Shown: positions 24,114-36,312 of the stretch, one piece after another
How positions within the stretch are numbered: position 1 is the stretch's first letter
Layout of the letters: each line of letters starts with the position of its first letter
Assembly: GCA_900175165.2 (NCBI GenBank)
Contig: FWWN02000359.1
Span: 1 to 64,000 of the forward strand
Length of the DNA: 64,000 bases
Direction: 5' to 3'
From: Rhizomucor pusillus
Lineage: Eukaryota; Mucoromycota; Mucoromycetes; Mucorales; Lichtheimiaceae
Notes under the pieces: model-generated
Seen by the model: the letters and a program-made list of their open reading frames with translations, nothing else
What the model was told of the DNA's origin: nothing
Database searches by the model: none
Program-made: the position numbers and the translations under genes

Positions 24114-26418
24114 ATGGCTGAAGACGACTCTGCCAAGCTACGCAGTCTTTACTCCTCACCTGCACAAGACACCACCGAAGCGGTCACTGCATCCCTTAAT
24201 CGAACATCACTCACTTCTTCGGATTCATACCCAAACTCGCCTGAAACTACGGAACTTACTGGGCAACTAAGTCGTCAACCATCAAACGCCGGGCATTATC
24301 GTCTGAAAGAAGTGCCCACCTTCCCTCACGCCAATGAAGTTATCGATCAATCCCAGTCTCACAACTCTGAGAAGGTTGTCGAGATATCTCCGAGTACAGG
24401 TCGATACCTGCGACTCAATACGTTGCTGGGCAAGGGTGCGTACAAAATCGTTTACAAAGCCATTGATCGAGAGGAGGTATCTGAATTTCACGACCGTGGA
24501 TACAGAGTGGTTTCTAAGCTATCCAAACTGCGTAGGGTTACGAAGTTGCATGGAACACTGTTCAGGTGCGTTGTATATCATAGCGATATATATATGATAA
24601 ACTGGACATCAAAGAGAGACTGATATATGCTACCTGTTCAGATTTCACAATCACCAAACAATAAGGATCTGGAGCATGAAATCCAGATTTTGAAATCTGT
24701 ACGGCATCCGAATATAATTGCTTTCCACGAAGCTTGGTACGGTGAAAATGAAATTGTTTTTATCACCGAGCTTATGACCTCCGGCACGTTGAGGTGAGCG
24801 TTGTCATCCTGCCTTGAAAAGGATAAACCAGAGCTCCAGATCCATCTCTAATATCCGTGGGATAAAAGAGAATATATACGGAAACTCAGTCTTCCCAATA
24901 TCAAAATTATCAAGCGTTGGTCTCGCCAAATCCTTAAAGGCCTCGTTTATCTCCATGGCCACGATCCACCGATTATTCACCGAGATATAAAATGTGACAA
25001 CATATTCATCAACGGTGCATACGGCGAAGTAAAGATCGGTGATATGGGAACAGCAGAAATGAAACTAGGCAAAAAGTACACAGTCATCGGTACACCTGAA
25101 TTTATGGCACCTGAAATGTATGAAGACAGTGGATACAGCGAGAAGGTCGATATCTATGCCTTCGGGATGTGTCTTTTGGAGATGGCCACTGGAGAATACC
25201 CCTATGGAGAGTGCACCAATGCAGCACAAATTTACAAGAAGGTGTCAGCTGGCGTGAAACCCGCTTCGCTTTCGCAGGTTCACAACTCGCAGGTATTATC
25301 AGTCATTGAGAATTGTTTAGGACCAGAAGATGAACGGTACGTCTCTTAATTGGAGAAGAAATGATATTTATTACGATGAATAACATGCTAGTTTGCAGTA
25401 TGTCCGCGCAAGAATTGCTAGAACATACGTTCCTAGCTGTGGAGCCTGATCTGGTTTTACTTGCTACGGATGCGAACAAGGTGCATCTAACGCTTCAAGT
25501 TGTTTTCAAAGGGGTTGATAGGCATTCTGTCAAATTTGATTTTAACACGGTAAGATTTTAGTATATTTATCTTTCGGCGCATAATGTTAAGTGATCAATA
25601 GGAAACTGATACCGCCGACGAAGTCGTCCGGGAAATGGTTAGTTTGAAAGGACTCAAAAGCAACCTATTCTTATGGACTTATACGCTGATGGGTCATAGA
25701 TCGAAGAACAAGTTCTTCCAGAAAGATACCAGGAACACATTACAAAAGAAATCAACCGCATATTACGGGATCGAGATAAGCCCAGCGAAGCCGACCACGT
25801 ACATCGATCAGTCTGGAGAAGAGAGAATGAAAACACTCGGAACGAGATTGAGGAAATGCGAGAAAAGCTACATCAACAAACAGAACGTATATCTAGTCTG
25901 GAAGCAGAATGCGACTTGTATGAGACGAGAGCGCGGGCGGCTGAAAGCAAGTTACGTGCGGTCTTGCATGAATTACACGAACTACGGCGCCAAGGCGAAC
26001 CAACATCACCAGAGAAATCGGGAACACCAGCCATTGAAGGACAAAACGAACCTGATGCTCCAAGGCATTCTGCATCGGACATTGTCTCACATATCTTAGA
26101 AGGTGTGTAAAAACTCGACAATTGCCTTTTGCATATATACTAAAGGCACCACCTATTACTCCAGAATACTCTGATGATACCGATGTGGAGACGTTTGTTC
26201 GAGACTGTGCCCAAGCGACTCATCGAGATGCTGAAAAAGCAAAAGAGTGGGCAACTAAGCTGAAAAATCAAGATATCATGACGGTCGGTGATCTGAGAGA
26301 TCTTCACGACGAAGATTGGGCTGGTATTGGTCTTACGGTTTTTGCACTGCGTGCTCTAAAGAATATGCTGAAGGGCAAGAAGAGCACAACCAGTCATGGC
26401 GCTCCTCCATCTGCATAA
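24114..26418 (+). CDS. WNK-type serine/threonine kinase
   Basis: Eight exons: 24114-24476, 24536-24565, 24642-24793, 24869-25336, 25399-25549, 25602-25637, 25700-26102, 26165-26418; 618 aa. WNK signature: the Gly loop reads [12 protein letters not shown] with the ATP-binding lysine inside it, while strand 3 reads YEVAWNTVQ without the usual lysine. The rest is canonical: [15 protein letters not shown] in place of [29 protein letters not shown]. After the kinase comes an OSR1-interaction-like (PASK/PF2-like) segment ([23 protein letters not shown]), a coiled coil ([21 protein letters not shown]), and a C-terminal helical region resembling a SAM domain. In animals and plants WNKs sense chloride, osmotic stress and crowding; a similar role here is inference. 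Exon 2 is 30 nt. The last intron (26103-26164) is chosen over an alternative acceptor at 26145 by its TACTAA branch spacing. Confidence 0.9.
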
Positions 26419-27768
26419 AGTTAACCCACCTCTATTATCCCACTTTTCCTTACAATCCCATCCCCCACCCATCTACTACATCTTCGACAGTTGGTCTAGG
26501 CACTGTATTGTACTAGCGATCATCATTAACAACCCACGTACGCAACATCGGCTAAAACAATTACTACACGCTAATATATCTCCATGTGGATACAACTGTG
26601 AAGTCTCGAGATTTGCATCATTGTCCCTTTTCGCGCTGTGCCTTGTGAGGATGTGTGGTCGTTGCAACTTTATCGTTTTGCGCATAAGGAGTTTCGCATG
26701 ACTATTCTTCCTGTGAGATGATTTTCAAAGAGTGCGGGCGGTTAACAAAAGAGTTAAGCAAACAAGTTTGTTGTTTTCCCGCTATTGGCGGGGACCACGC
26801 ACCGTGTCGGGGCTGGGCAGCCGCGGGCAAAGGGGAGAAGACAATGTAGAAAAAAAATACATTTTTGAGAGGGGGCGGCGCACCAGCAGGCACCACCCGG
26901 GACGGAGTGATGCTTCTACATACAGAGAGGAGACTTGCTTGGATAGAATGATATGCACACGCAAGCAAAAGATTTGGCAGACAACTTGGAAAATCCGGGG
27001 GCGACCATGTCTTTCGGTGACTTGTATAGCGACAGAGCCCAGGGGAAGACGCCAGAGAGCAGAGAAGCTGCATGCATAATTCGGTCAAGAGATATGTATA
27101 AACGTGCTTCAATCTGCATCAACCGTCAGTCGTTTGCAATCTTAAAAGGTTTGATGTTCTAGCTTACCATATCATTTTCCTTCATTATTTATGTAAAAGA
27201 TAAAGAGAAAAAAGAGATGTAGGGGGACTGCTCATTTTATAGGCATTTCAACAAGAATCTTTCTGTGTCGTACTATAAGTGTAGCGCTATTTGGAGCTTT
27301 CGATCTTCGCCCAGGAGTTTCCACGGAACGTGCTTATCTCTAGCCAATTTTGTAGATGTTCAATAGTATACTTTGGATAGTATATTGCGCCGAAACAGAC
27401 TCGCGTGTCTCTCCCAACCCTTGTTTTGCATCCACCATCGAAGTTCCAGGTTCCATCAAAATTCCAGATTTACTGTTAACACCAGGAAATAATATCTCTA
27501 GGTCATTGCGTGTACCTTATTGATTACTTGCGGTTTTGAAGACTCGTCGATATAGGATAGGGAAGCATACATGCAACAGGGTCTGTGGTGTCTCAATCAT
27601 CGGTGCTGTATCATGCAGCTTCGCCATCTTTGTCCGGGTTCCAGAGCCGCAGTCTTTAGATAGGGTCTGTGTTAAGCAAATTTTGCTGACTTGCTGGCGG
27701 ACAAAGCGCTTTTCAGCTGCTGCGAAGAAAAACCGTCAAACCACGAGAAAACTTCGCGTCAACGCGCA
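26419..27768. other. Intergenic, about 1.35 kb
   Basis: Includes a GC-rich stretch around 26770-26920 with several small open frames on both strands, none with domain character. No tRNA or snRNA signature found. Presumably UTR and promoter sequence. Confidence 0.45.
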
Positions 27769-29740
27769 ATGGAAACGGGATCACCTGAAAGGAACCGACA
27801 CAAGACGTCTAAAAGCTCGGCTCGCCTAGCGCAACTCATTTCCTCGAGCGATCGCAAACGGGCACGAGATCCGGATCCAGAATCAACTCACAAGGTCAAG
27901 CGTTTCCGGAAGAAGAAATCATACGGCGAACACGACGAGGCAGAGAAAGAAAAGAAAAAGAAGAAAAAGAAGGAGAAGAAGGAGAAGAAAGAAAAGAAGA
28001 AGAAAGATAAGCATAAAGAGTCTGGAAAGGCAAGCGAAGAAGCGACTGCTGTCAAGCGCAAGCATGTTCCTGAAGATAAAGCCAAAACCCGAACCAAGAA
28101 ATCAAATGACGGGCTTTTGCCTATCCTCGGTAGATCGACTCAAAACTAGGATGTTTGGAAAACCTGCTAACATGAATAATTGATCTAGATGCCCAGTATG
28201 AACTGAAATACGTTGTAAAAGGCCACGCTGACCGGACATTGCAGCAGACGCGAGAGCTTGAGGACGACGAGGACGTAAACCTCTGGGCATGCGAATTCGA
28301 GCCAGAACAAGACAGCGACGTCGTAGCAATTTGTGGCGCTAACAATGTGCTGTTTCTTGATGCGCAGAAAGGCACATTTGTCAAAAAATATACCCACCCT
28401 GAAGCGAAGGAAGAGTTCCTGTGTTTAGCATGGACGAAGTTGCGCGGTCCCAGCGATTTAATGGACGACGATGCGGCTGAGGACGATATATGCACTATCT
28501 TGGCAACCGCTGGTGAGAAACTAGCTACGAAAATCTTATTCGTTTGTTAAATACGCAGTATGTAGGGCGATTGGGTTCTGTCAAACTCATCAATTATGTA
28601 CAAAATGAGTGTTATCGTTATCTATTTGGACATCAGCGGCAGATTCATCGCATGCTGTTTCACAAGAATTACAAAAGATGGCTGTTTAGTAAGTGGCGAA
28701 ATCCACAAAGCTCTTGAAAGTACTTGGGAATGAACACGATGCCGTAGCTGCTTCCGACGATATGTCCATTCGACTCTGGGATATCGGTTCACCTGCTAAA
28801 GAAAGAAAAGGATCCATGTATGTGTTTTTGGTAGATACGAAAACACAGGTGCTAATTAGGGACTGATGCTTTGTATCAGATGCCTTGGCAAATTTGCCGT
28901 ACCTGCGAGCGCATCTGTACCAGCCTCAATGAGCATGGCGCCTGATAATACCTACTTGATGGTAGGCTGCACTGACGGACACATGCTGCGCTACAACATT
29001 TCAAGGCAAACGATGCTCGCCTTGGAGGACAGAAGCAAGGACGAGAAGCAGCCTATGCAGACTCTCCGACCTAATATCCTTTATCCCGATGGCGACGAAT
29101 GGCATGATGGTTACATTGATGATATATACGTATTGGGCCAAAACTCTGCAGAAGCCAAACATAAATTAGATGGTTGCATCGGTGAGTATGATGATAATAT
29201 TTGATATGCCTGCAAATACCAATGCGTACTAATTATTTGCCACAGTATCGAGAGGCACTGACGATTACGAAACAATAGTGTGGAATCCCGAGACAAGTAC
29301 ACTGGAAGATGCAGATATCTTATTATCATTTGAATGGCCGGATTCAGATGGTTACTCGGGAACGAGATTCAAAGTTATAGAGCAAAATGGCAAGTTTCCA
29401 TGGTTCATGTATGGTTTGAACCTTGCTAACAATGGCGTCCTACAGGGAAGAAAGCAATGGTAGCCGGTGATTACGAAGGTCACATACGCATTTTCGACAT
29501 TGGAGATACTCCATTCAGCAAAACATTAGAAGATAACAGCAAGGAGCAACATCCAGAGAAGAAGGTAATATATGTTGGATAACTTTCCACGTCATTAACC
29601 CCTGTGCTCATTTTATCCTGCAGCTCCTCTCTCATTCATTATCACGGCGGCTAGTGCGGGATGTTAGCTGCTCGTCAGACACAAGCATTCTCGTCTCTGT
29701 AAACAGTGGAAATGATATCTTCGTCTGGCACGAAAAATAA
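27769..29740 (+). CDS. LRWD1/ORCA-like WD40-repeat protein
   Basis: Eight exons: 27769-28129, 28189-28512, 28566-28688, 28748-28817, 28880-29181, 29246-29389, 29446-29564, 29624-29740; 519 aa. The N-terminal ~120 residues are very basic, with a lysine/glutamate tract around residues 62-90 (nuclear-type). The rest is a WD40 propeller whose blocks (NLWACEFEP, EEFLCLAWTKL, ILATAGRLGSVKLIN, WLFTASDDMSIRLWDIG) resemble the WD domain of LRWD1/ORCA, an ORC-associated chromatin factor; more distant resemblance to EED was noted. No leucine-rich repeats precede it, unlike animal LRWD1. The intron at 29390-29445 uses a GC donor (GCAAGT); the only in-phase GT alternative would be 32 nt long. Exon 3 begins after tatgtag because this restores AGRLGSVKLI. 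Confidence 0.72.
29390..29445 (+). other. GC-AG intron (LRWD1-like gene)
   Basis: Donor AATG|gcaagt, branch gctaac, acceptor tacag. Joins QNG to KKAMVAGDYEG in phase 1. Confidence 0.72.
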
Positions 29741-29784
29741 ACTTGCATTGTACATTGTTGGAATACAGTTTGTGATGGATACCA

Positions 29785-30375
29785 TATCCTACATTTCGAA
29801 TTTATGATCAAAATAAATATGACTTGGGTCAAGAAAATTAATCCAGTCTTTATAAGTGCACAGAATATAATATCCAAAAAGATGGGTGTGCCTATTGCCA
29901 GAAAATGTGTATCTGGGTACCTTGCCATACTTTCGCTAGTTGAAATCTGCCGCATTGTGCATTACTGTGCTCTTTGATGCGCTTTGAAATTTTGAACCTT
30001 TTCCTCTGATCTGGCCATAGATCGGTCGCTCAGGGTACGAGCCAACAATACTAGATTCATGAGAATCGACTTGACTTTTATCTGGAACGATGCTTGAAAC
30101 ACAATGCCCTGAGAAAATCGTAGAAACTGTGAAGGAGGCGGCATCGGCAATCGAGAGTTGTGCAGTATATGACATTCAAGTGTCAGACATTGGAAGCGCT
30201 CTCACAGGTAATAATTACAATAAACAGTAAAAAGTTTGTATATTAATCGGCGCTTTCTTTTTCTAGCGGCAAGCTCTATGCTTTACCAACTGTCTTAGAA
30301 GCAAGAAGTGCAACCGATCGTCTAAACATGAGTTCATTTTACCAGCGACAGCAACGGAACAATGCAAACTCTAGC
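29785..30375 (+). repeat. Partial duplicate of the nucleoporin 5' region (copy A)
   Basis: This stretch is recognisably related to 35627-36312, including non-coding upstream blocks (TCCTACATT...TTTATGATCAAA, AATCCAGTCTT), the first coding exon, its intron and part of exon 2. The intron is preserved, so the duplication was at DNA level, not via mRNA. The copy has drifted at many sites; copy B carries about 100 bp more upstream sequence. Confidence 0.8.
30090..30375 (+). pseudogene. Broken 5' fragment of a Nup155/170-type nucleoporin gene
   Basis: Exon 1 (30090-30207) is intact and exactly as long (118 nt) as exon 1 of the full gene at 36028; it encodes MLETQCPEKIVETVKEAASA and onward. The intron keeps GTAATAATTACAA at its start and TTTTTCTAG at its end. 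Exon 2 (from 30267) hits a TAG at 30296-30298 where the full gene has a sense codon, and similarity fades near 30375 in the LPATATEQ / LPAAGMEQ region. Without the remaining exons it cannot make a nucleoporin; a short peptide is possible but not expected to matter. Confidence 0.8.
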
Positions 30376-33369
30376 TTGAGTTACTTTCAAAAGGTTCATC
30401 GATGATGTTAAGATGAAGTTACATAGGAAGTGGGAGTGTTTCACGTATTAGCAGCCAAGGGAAAGGTGTGACCTGTAATTAGTACCAAATAACTCCCGGT
30501 TTCCTCAAACGTGAACGTATTCTCGACAAAGCTTTTTCGGGCGTGCCATACCGATGCTGACAACAGTCAAATAGAAAGCAATTTACTTTCCTCGTCTCCT
30601 CACTAAACTTCTTCCTTTCCCTTCCTTTTCTTTCCACGTCTACACCAGAATATGTATCAGAACCAGCTCTGCTTCTGTATGAAGAATAGGAAAGAATACC
30701 GACGGATAATGACGATTAATCCATTCTTTTCTACAATATTGATCTCACATTTTACTTGTATGTTTTGTGTCTCCAGAATATGTAAAGAGCGCTAGGGACT
30801 GAAGACCGCACACTCTAGCAATGTATTGTACTTGCGAGCAGTAGCTATATCTGCTCGAGTCATTTTCTGTTAGTTAAGCGGCGAGGATGCGCGACAGCAA
30901 AGCGAAGCGCATGTTCAGGGTGTGCTATGATCTTGAGTGAAAGCAGTAATAACGATCGTCACTGCGAAGTCGACACAAAGAGTCAGGCAGCCTAGCTAAC
31001 GCGCGCTTGGCAAGAACTGCAAATGTTCATTCAGGATATCTGTGAAGCTTGGCAATATAGTCGGCCGTAGCAAACAAAAACACTATAGCAGAAGACCAAC
31101 GAGCAGAGCAGCAAGCCTAGCGATTCATTCAAAGATCGAATCAAGAAGAGCTTACAGATCGTTGAAGGAACAAGATCAGATGCAATATAGGCAGAATTAC
31201 AAGATAGGACGAACATCACTAGCTAATGTCAAGAGACTAAAAACTGACCGTCTTCTACGACCAAAAGGATCAGAGACTCGTCAGCCAAACATCCACCGCA
31301 CACCCGAAGGACCAAAGGCCCATTTTCATATTCATTTTCATTATTAGTTTCACGCTAACGTGCTGAAAACCTGCAAGCCAGAGCCAAAGTAGCTTGCAGG
31401 GAACGAAACGCTTAACTCCCACTACAACCCCCACGATGACGGCAGTGAAAGGCCAAGCTCTTCCTCCAGTGTGCAGCCAGTGGACCACAAACCATCCTCG
31501 GAAGAGCCAATGTCAACAGGGCAATTACAGATGTAGTGGGCCCACCACCCGGCCAAAAGATAATGAAAAGGATAAAGAAGCAGAAAAAGGGCGCGAGGGA
31601 TGCCTCCCTTTTATACTTTTTACTGGGTTTGATCTGACGGAACAGCCCTTCCGAGCTATGCCTAGACTCCGTCAAACTTTTTGATGTAACTCGACGAAAA
31701 ATCGACCGTATGAGACGAGGCGAGTTTCTATGGAATCCTTGGAATCTGAAGAAACGGAATCCAAGACAAAAGATACTTACTCACATATAAAAGTATCAAG
31801 TAAAGTGAGGTTTTGAGGGTACAGGAAGCAAGAAAAGAGGCTGGACAAATCCGGCAACTGGGTAATTTACAATAGCAACATGCAAGTTACACAGCATTCG
31901 CAGTATAAAGCATCCAAAGGAAAGGACTAGAGACACGTGCATTTCTCACAGAAGACGATAGAAGGAAGGGGTTAAGGACGACGTTGCGAAAATACTAGGA
32001 AAATACTTTCATCAAGAAGGGAGACATGATGATGATAGGTGGAGTGAATGTAGTTTAAAGGATCGATGATCGTAGATGGCGTCATATGAGCTGTTGAACG
32101 CATCAAAGCTTTTTTCTTTGTGTAGTTACTTTGCTTCTGTATTTCAATATCCAGCATCAGCGATACTTGGTCTCTGAGTCGTGCACCGAACAAAAATGTT
32201 TCATGTTCATTTACCCTGAAACTGTGTATCCAAAACACACCATTGTATCTAAAGGATCATTACCATGGTTGGTGAACACTACAATGATCGTGGGAACTGT
32301 ATTCTCCAATGGAGCTTACCCTATTAGGATTTTGCCGGCTGACTACAGTTCTGCATAAACAGCGTAGTTATACTCAGAATACTAAAATGGAGCAATGAAC
32401 TGTAACCAGTACAAAGCAATCAAAATATGCATAGTTAAATACTGAGGAAGAATAAAAGCAGTATTTATGGTCAAACACTGCGCTCAAATCAGTGACAACC
32501 GCTTGGTCAGGGTCAAACTACCTTATGCATGGTAACTTAATTTCAGCCTGTCTCCCGAGGAATTGTCAGGACCCTCTCTAGGCCTTATCTTGCATGCGGA
32601 ATAAACGATAGTAAGAACAAAATCACGTAGACTTTCCGCAGATGTCTGCAGACGTCCTTTAGATTTTTTCAAGCATAAGTTTATTTTCCGTGCTGTTATT
32701 TTGTATCATCACCTTCTGTTATATTCGTTCTTTCTGTCCGAATCGGTCTTCACGCTGCTAGTGAATAGTTACACCCAAACGTTTTCTCTGTAGCCATCGA
32801 TAGCATGAACAGTAAAAACGTCGGATTCAGCATCATGTATGTATCTAGCAAACTAAATATGTCGTAACAGTCCACGAGTGAATGAAATAGGGAGAAGCAT
32901 CCAGACACCGAATAGCTGCAACTGATACGTAATGCTATTGCATCTATAATTTTGAACTACCATATCGTTTAGATGCAGCATTTTTTAATGCTCAACGACT
33001 GTCCACTGATGAAACTACCAGTACTAATATGTATTCTGGTCACAAAAAGCCCATAGCCGAACGAAAGGAGTATCACTGCTTTGGGCGTCTCGTGGGTCCG
33101 TACAATTTGTTTCCGTTTCAGTTATATATAACCAATTATATCGACCATCTAATTACTTGTTGACTTGGAGTACAAAACAATGCTAATGAATATAAAGCAA
33201 TTGATTTGTCCCAATACTTCATCAATCGAGATCTTATACTGATCGATTGCTATTCGTTGCCATTCGTAGTTACTACTGCGAAGCATGGAAAGGTTACTGT
33301 TATGCAGCAACTCCGACGTGATTCGAAAGGTATAAAAGGAAGGGTGTCCTGGATACCTCGATTATCCTC
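30376..33369. other. Gene-poor block, nothing identified
   Basis: About 3 kb with only short open frames (for example 31042-31347 plus, 31412-31675 minus) that show no domain, no splice pattern and no transposase or reverse-transcriptase motif. It may be old, decayed sequence. CT-rich and A-rich patches are present but no clean repeat. Confidence 0.45.
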
Positions 33370-33555
33370 ATCCGCTCACGCCTTTTGGCTAAGATCAAGT
33401 GTAGTATCTGTTCTTTATAGTTTAACAACTATAACGAGGAACATTGTTCCTCATGTTGTTGCTCTTATCTTTTCCGCCAGGTCTCCTGTGCGCTGGCTTG
33501 CCATCACAGAGGCCATTGGTGTCCACAACCTTACGCTGTAGTTGTGCGACGCCGA
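33370..33555 (+). ncRNA. U2 spliceosomal snRNA
   Basis: The 5' half carries the near-invariant U2 core: GCCTTTTGGCTAAGATC, then AAGTGTAGTATCTGTTC with the branch-site recognition GTAGTA at 33401-33406. It is followed by stem IIa (TATAGTT/AACTATA, loop TAAC), stem IIb (GAGGAAC/GTTCCTC), a U-rich Sm-like site (ATCTTTTC, about 33467), stem III (GGTCT.CTGTG / CACAGAGGCC) and stem IV (GGTGTCCACAAC / GTTGTG.GACGCC). The complementarity of each stem supports a real gene, not a fragment. The 5' end is set by counting back to the stem I position and the 3' end by the end of stem IV; both are approximate by a few bases. U2 pairs with the intron branch site, and CTAAC/CTGAC branch motifs are common in this window's introns. 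Confidence 0.93.
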
Positions 33556-35626
33556 CAAACTAAAAATTGAAAATGAAAAAAGTGACAAAAATAGTGGCAG
33601 GGAGAGAGTTTGCTGTGATGGCTATGTAGATTTATAGCACATTTCCGTCGTTGCGTTAACGAATAATATAAATAGTAACATGGTGGAATTGCTCAGTCCA
33701 ATATAAATGACACAGTTAATTCGATATGTATAAGTGTCGATAGACTATTCTTTTTAGCCGACAAAATAAGAAAGCTGAAGTCTTACAGTGGTTGGCAGCT
33801 TTTTGTTGTTGTTGAGATGTACTTTGTAGCCTATATGCAAAACTCAGTTCATGAGCATGCGTGGAAGCAGCACTTACATGGTTTCCCGTTACAAAGCAGC
33901 ATGTCTTTTCAAATTCAATCACTGCGGATCAGTTGCGCCTTCGCAATTAACAACCTTGACACGACTGCCCACCACTGCGCGACTTGCACAGATCAGCGAC
34001 GTGTCCGATAAGTAAGGTCATTGCAACCTGCGCGGCATTGTCTGCTACGTGCTTCACTTCATGGGTATGTCTACGAGAATAAGTATCTCAGGAGCTCGTA
34101 GCTTCGTAGTGGGTACCGCCAAATCTCGTGGAAATCATGCAAACCGCGCCTCGCTTCACGGTACGCTGTAAACTTGTTGAGCATACACAGGACGCTGGTT
34201 TATAACGAAAAACGTTTCGTTTTGCGTAGAAAACTATAATTACGATAGCGAGAAGTAAAAGATGGTTCCGGTTTTCGCCCGCATTGCCGCATGAAGCGAA
34301 CTTCACACTGTAAGGGTACTCTAACCGGGAACCATTGGCATCCCCAGCTGTCCGGGCGAAACTTCTGAGCTCTACCACTGGGCAGCGGTGAGGCGTTCTT
34401 AGTTTGCATAGGAAAATCCTTCAAGAGATACCTTTCGCTTCGGGATTTGGTTTTTCCGGCCGTGATGAAACACAAACATTATGCAATGTTGTCATCTGAG
34501 TTTCCCTGCAGGCACAATAAAACGGAAGCGTTTACCCATCTACAAACCATTCCAAGAAGTCCATGACCTGGGGACATTAGACATTAAAGCGGCTTTACAT
34601 TTCGCATTACATTTGCTCTTTTCACGATTTTGGTGACATTGAGCACCGTCTTGATCTGCAATTCTGGTCTCTGCACTTAAAGCGATCAGGATCCCCTCCA
34701 GCTCTTTGCCACAGAATTCAGCAGGAATGCTTTATCACTAAAGCGTACGTGCACGGTGTCTCTTGTTTCAACTATTGTCTTCTCTGAGCAAACTTTACAT
34801 CTGTTCTAGCAACCAACACCGTTTCTGTAATGCATGATCGCGAGAAATATGTACATCTACAGTCGTGTTAAACATGTACATCGATGCATTAGTTGAAGTC
34901 AATCCACGCTGTTCACGATCGGTAAAGTGCCAAAGCTTTATCTATAGATACTTGCAAGCGCTTTGCCTTGTTCGGATGTATACGTATCTATATACGTCTT
35001 CAAGCATTAAATGTGGTATACATATCTCCTGAAAGTAAATGCATACTTCGTAAGCCTTCTACAAAGCACAGTCCATCGAAGAATTGTTCAAAATTTATGA
35101 TCAGAAACAATAGATATGACTTGGCCAGAAGTTACAAACAGGACAGCAAGTTTAGAAGCATTTCTAGGCAGTAGGCGCTCCGGTAAGGCATTTTATTAAC
35201 GCCAACAGGTGTACAAATACTGAATAGTGTGTCATTTATACTAGAGTGAAAGAAAGATGTGTGCGTGCGTATGTACGGCCGTGAGAAAGACTTTACTACG
35301 CGTTGCTCTGACAGGCGATAACCGATGAAGATCGGGGGAAATGCCACAACAAAGGTAAGAGAACTGCAAAAGAAAGATAAGGGGGGAATAAAAAATATCC
35401 ATTGACGATTATGCATTCATAGGACCGCAATGTGGGCAGAGAGTCAGTCCATACAGAAGACTCATCTGCTGGTAATACCGTTGGTTTATAATCCATCATG
35501 AGTAATACTGGGAGACGATTAAAAGTCTATAAGGACATCAGAAGGAATGTATCTCGAGCCAAATTATGATTTCTTTTTCACCTTAATTCCAGTGAGATTA
35601 ATCACAGATTTTCACGTTATAATGTC
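33556..35626. other. Gene-poor block between U2 and the nucleoporin upstream region
   Basis: About 2 kb with no supported gene. A patch near 34310-34395 (minus) slightly resembles a tRNA A box but has no matching B box. Short frames only. Confidence 0.45.
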
Positions 35627-36312
35627 CTACATTACATTTATGATCAAATGTACACGACCTGCCGAGAAATAATCCAGTCTTGTTGCAATTTTATATTCTG
35701 AGCCAGGTGGGTTTTTGGAAAATCTTTTACCAAGTGGGCATTAAAGCAATCGACTCCAGAATAAATTCAATTGTGTACCCAGTATAATATCTAAACGACA
35801 TCTACATCTATTGCCACTTGAAAATATGGCTAACCAGTCGATAATTTCAGCAAAGCACGCCCGATCTGAACTGCTTTCGTTATTTGAAGTCACGCCGCAT
35901 TGTGCTCCTTGACGCGCTTCGAATTTTTGAACTTTTCGCTCTGATCCGGCCATAGATCGATCGCTCAGGGTCCGCGCCAACAAGTTACTGAATCCTGAGA
36001 AATATACTCGACTTCAATCTGAAGACGATGCTTGAAACACAGTGTCCTGAGGAAATTGTAAAAACTGCAAAGGAGGCAGCAACAACAATCGAGAGTCGCG
36101 CAATATACGACACTCAAGTGCCAGACATCGGAAGCGCTCTCACAGGTAATAATTACAATCAACAGTGGAGAGTTTGTATATTAACCGGCAGTTTCTTTTT
36201 CTAGCGTCAAGCTCTGTGCCTTACCAGCTGCCTGAAAAGCAAGAAGTGCAACCGATCGTCTCTAAGCATGAGTTCACCTTACCAGCTGCAGGAATGGAGC
36301 AAATGCAAAAAT
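35627..36312 (+). repeat. Nucleoporin upstream and 5' exons (copy B of the duplication)
   Basis: Partner of 29785-30375; see that entry. It contains the upstream region and the first two coding exons of the full nucleoporin gene. Confidence 0.8.

Noticed and set aside
29419..29445. GT-AG alternative (32 nt, gtttga donor) for the LRWD1-like intron.
   Set aside because: Too short compared with neighbours and weak donor; the GCAAGT donor upstream gives a cleaner WD40 strand.
31042..31347. 101-aa basic open frame in the gene-poor block.
   Set aside because: Resembles no transposase or known family; no flanking exons or repeats.
34310..34395. tRNA-like or SINE-like patch on the minus strand (GCCCAGTGGTAGAGC).
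   Set aside because: The A-box-like piece has no matching B box and no cloverleaf; the downstream GGTTCCCGG does not fit GGTTCRANNCC.
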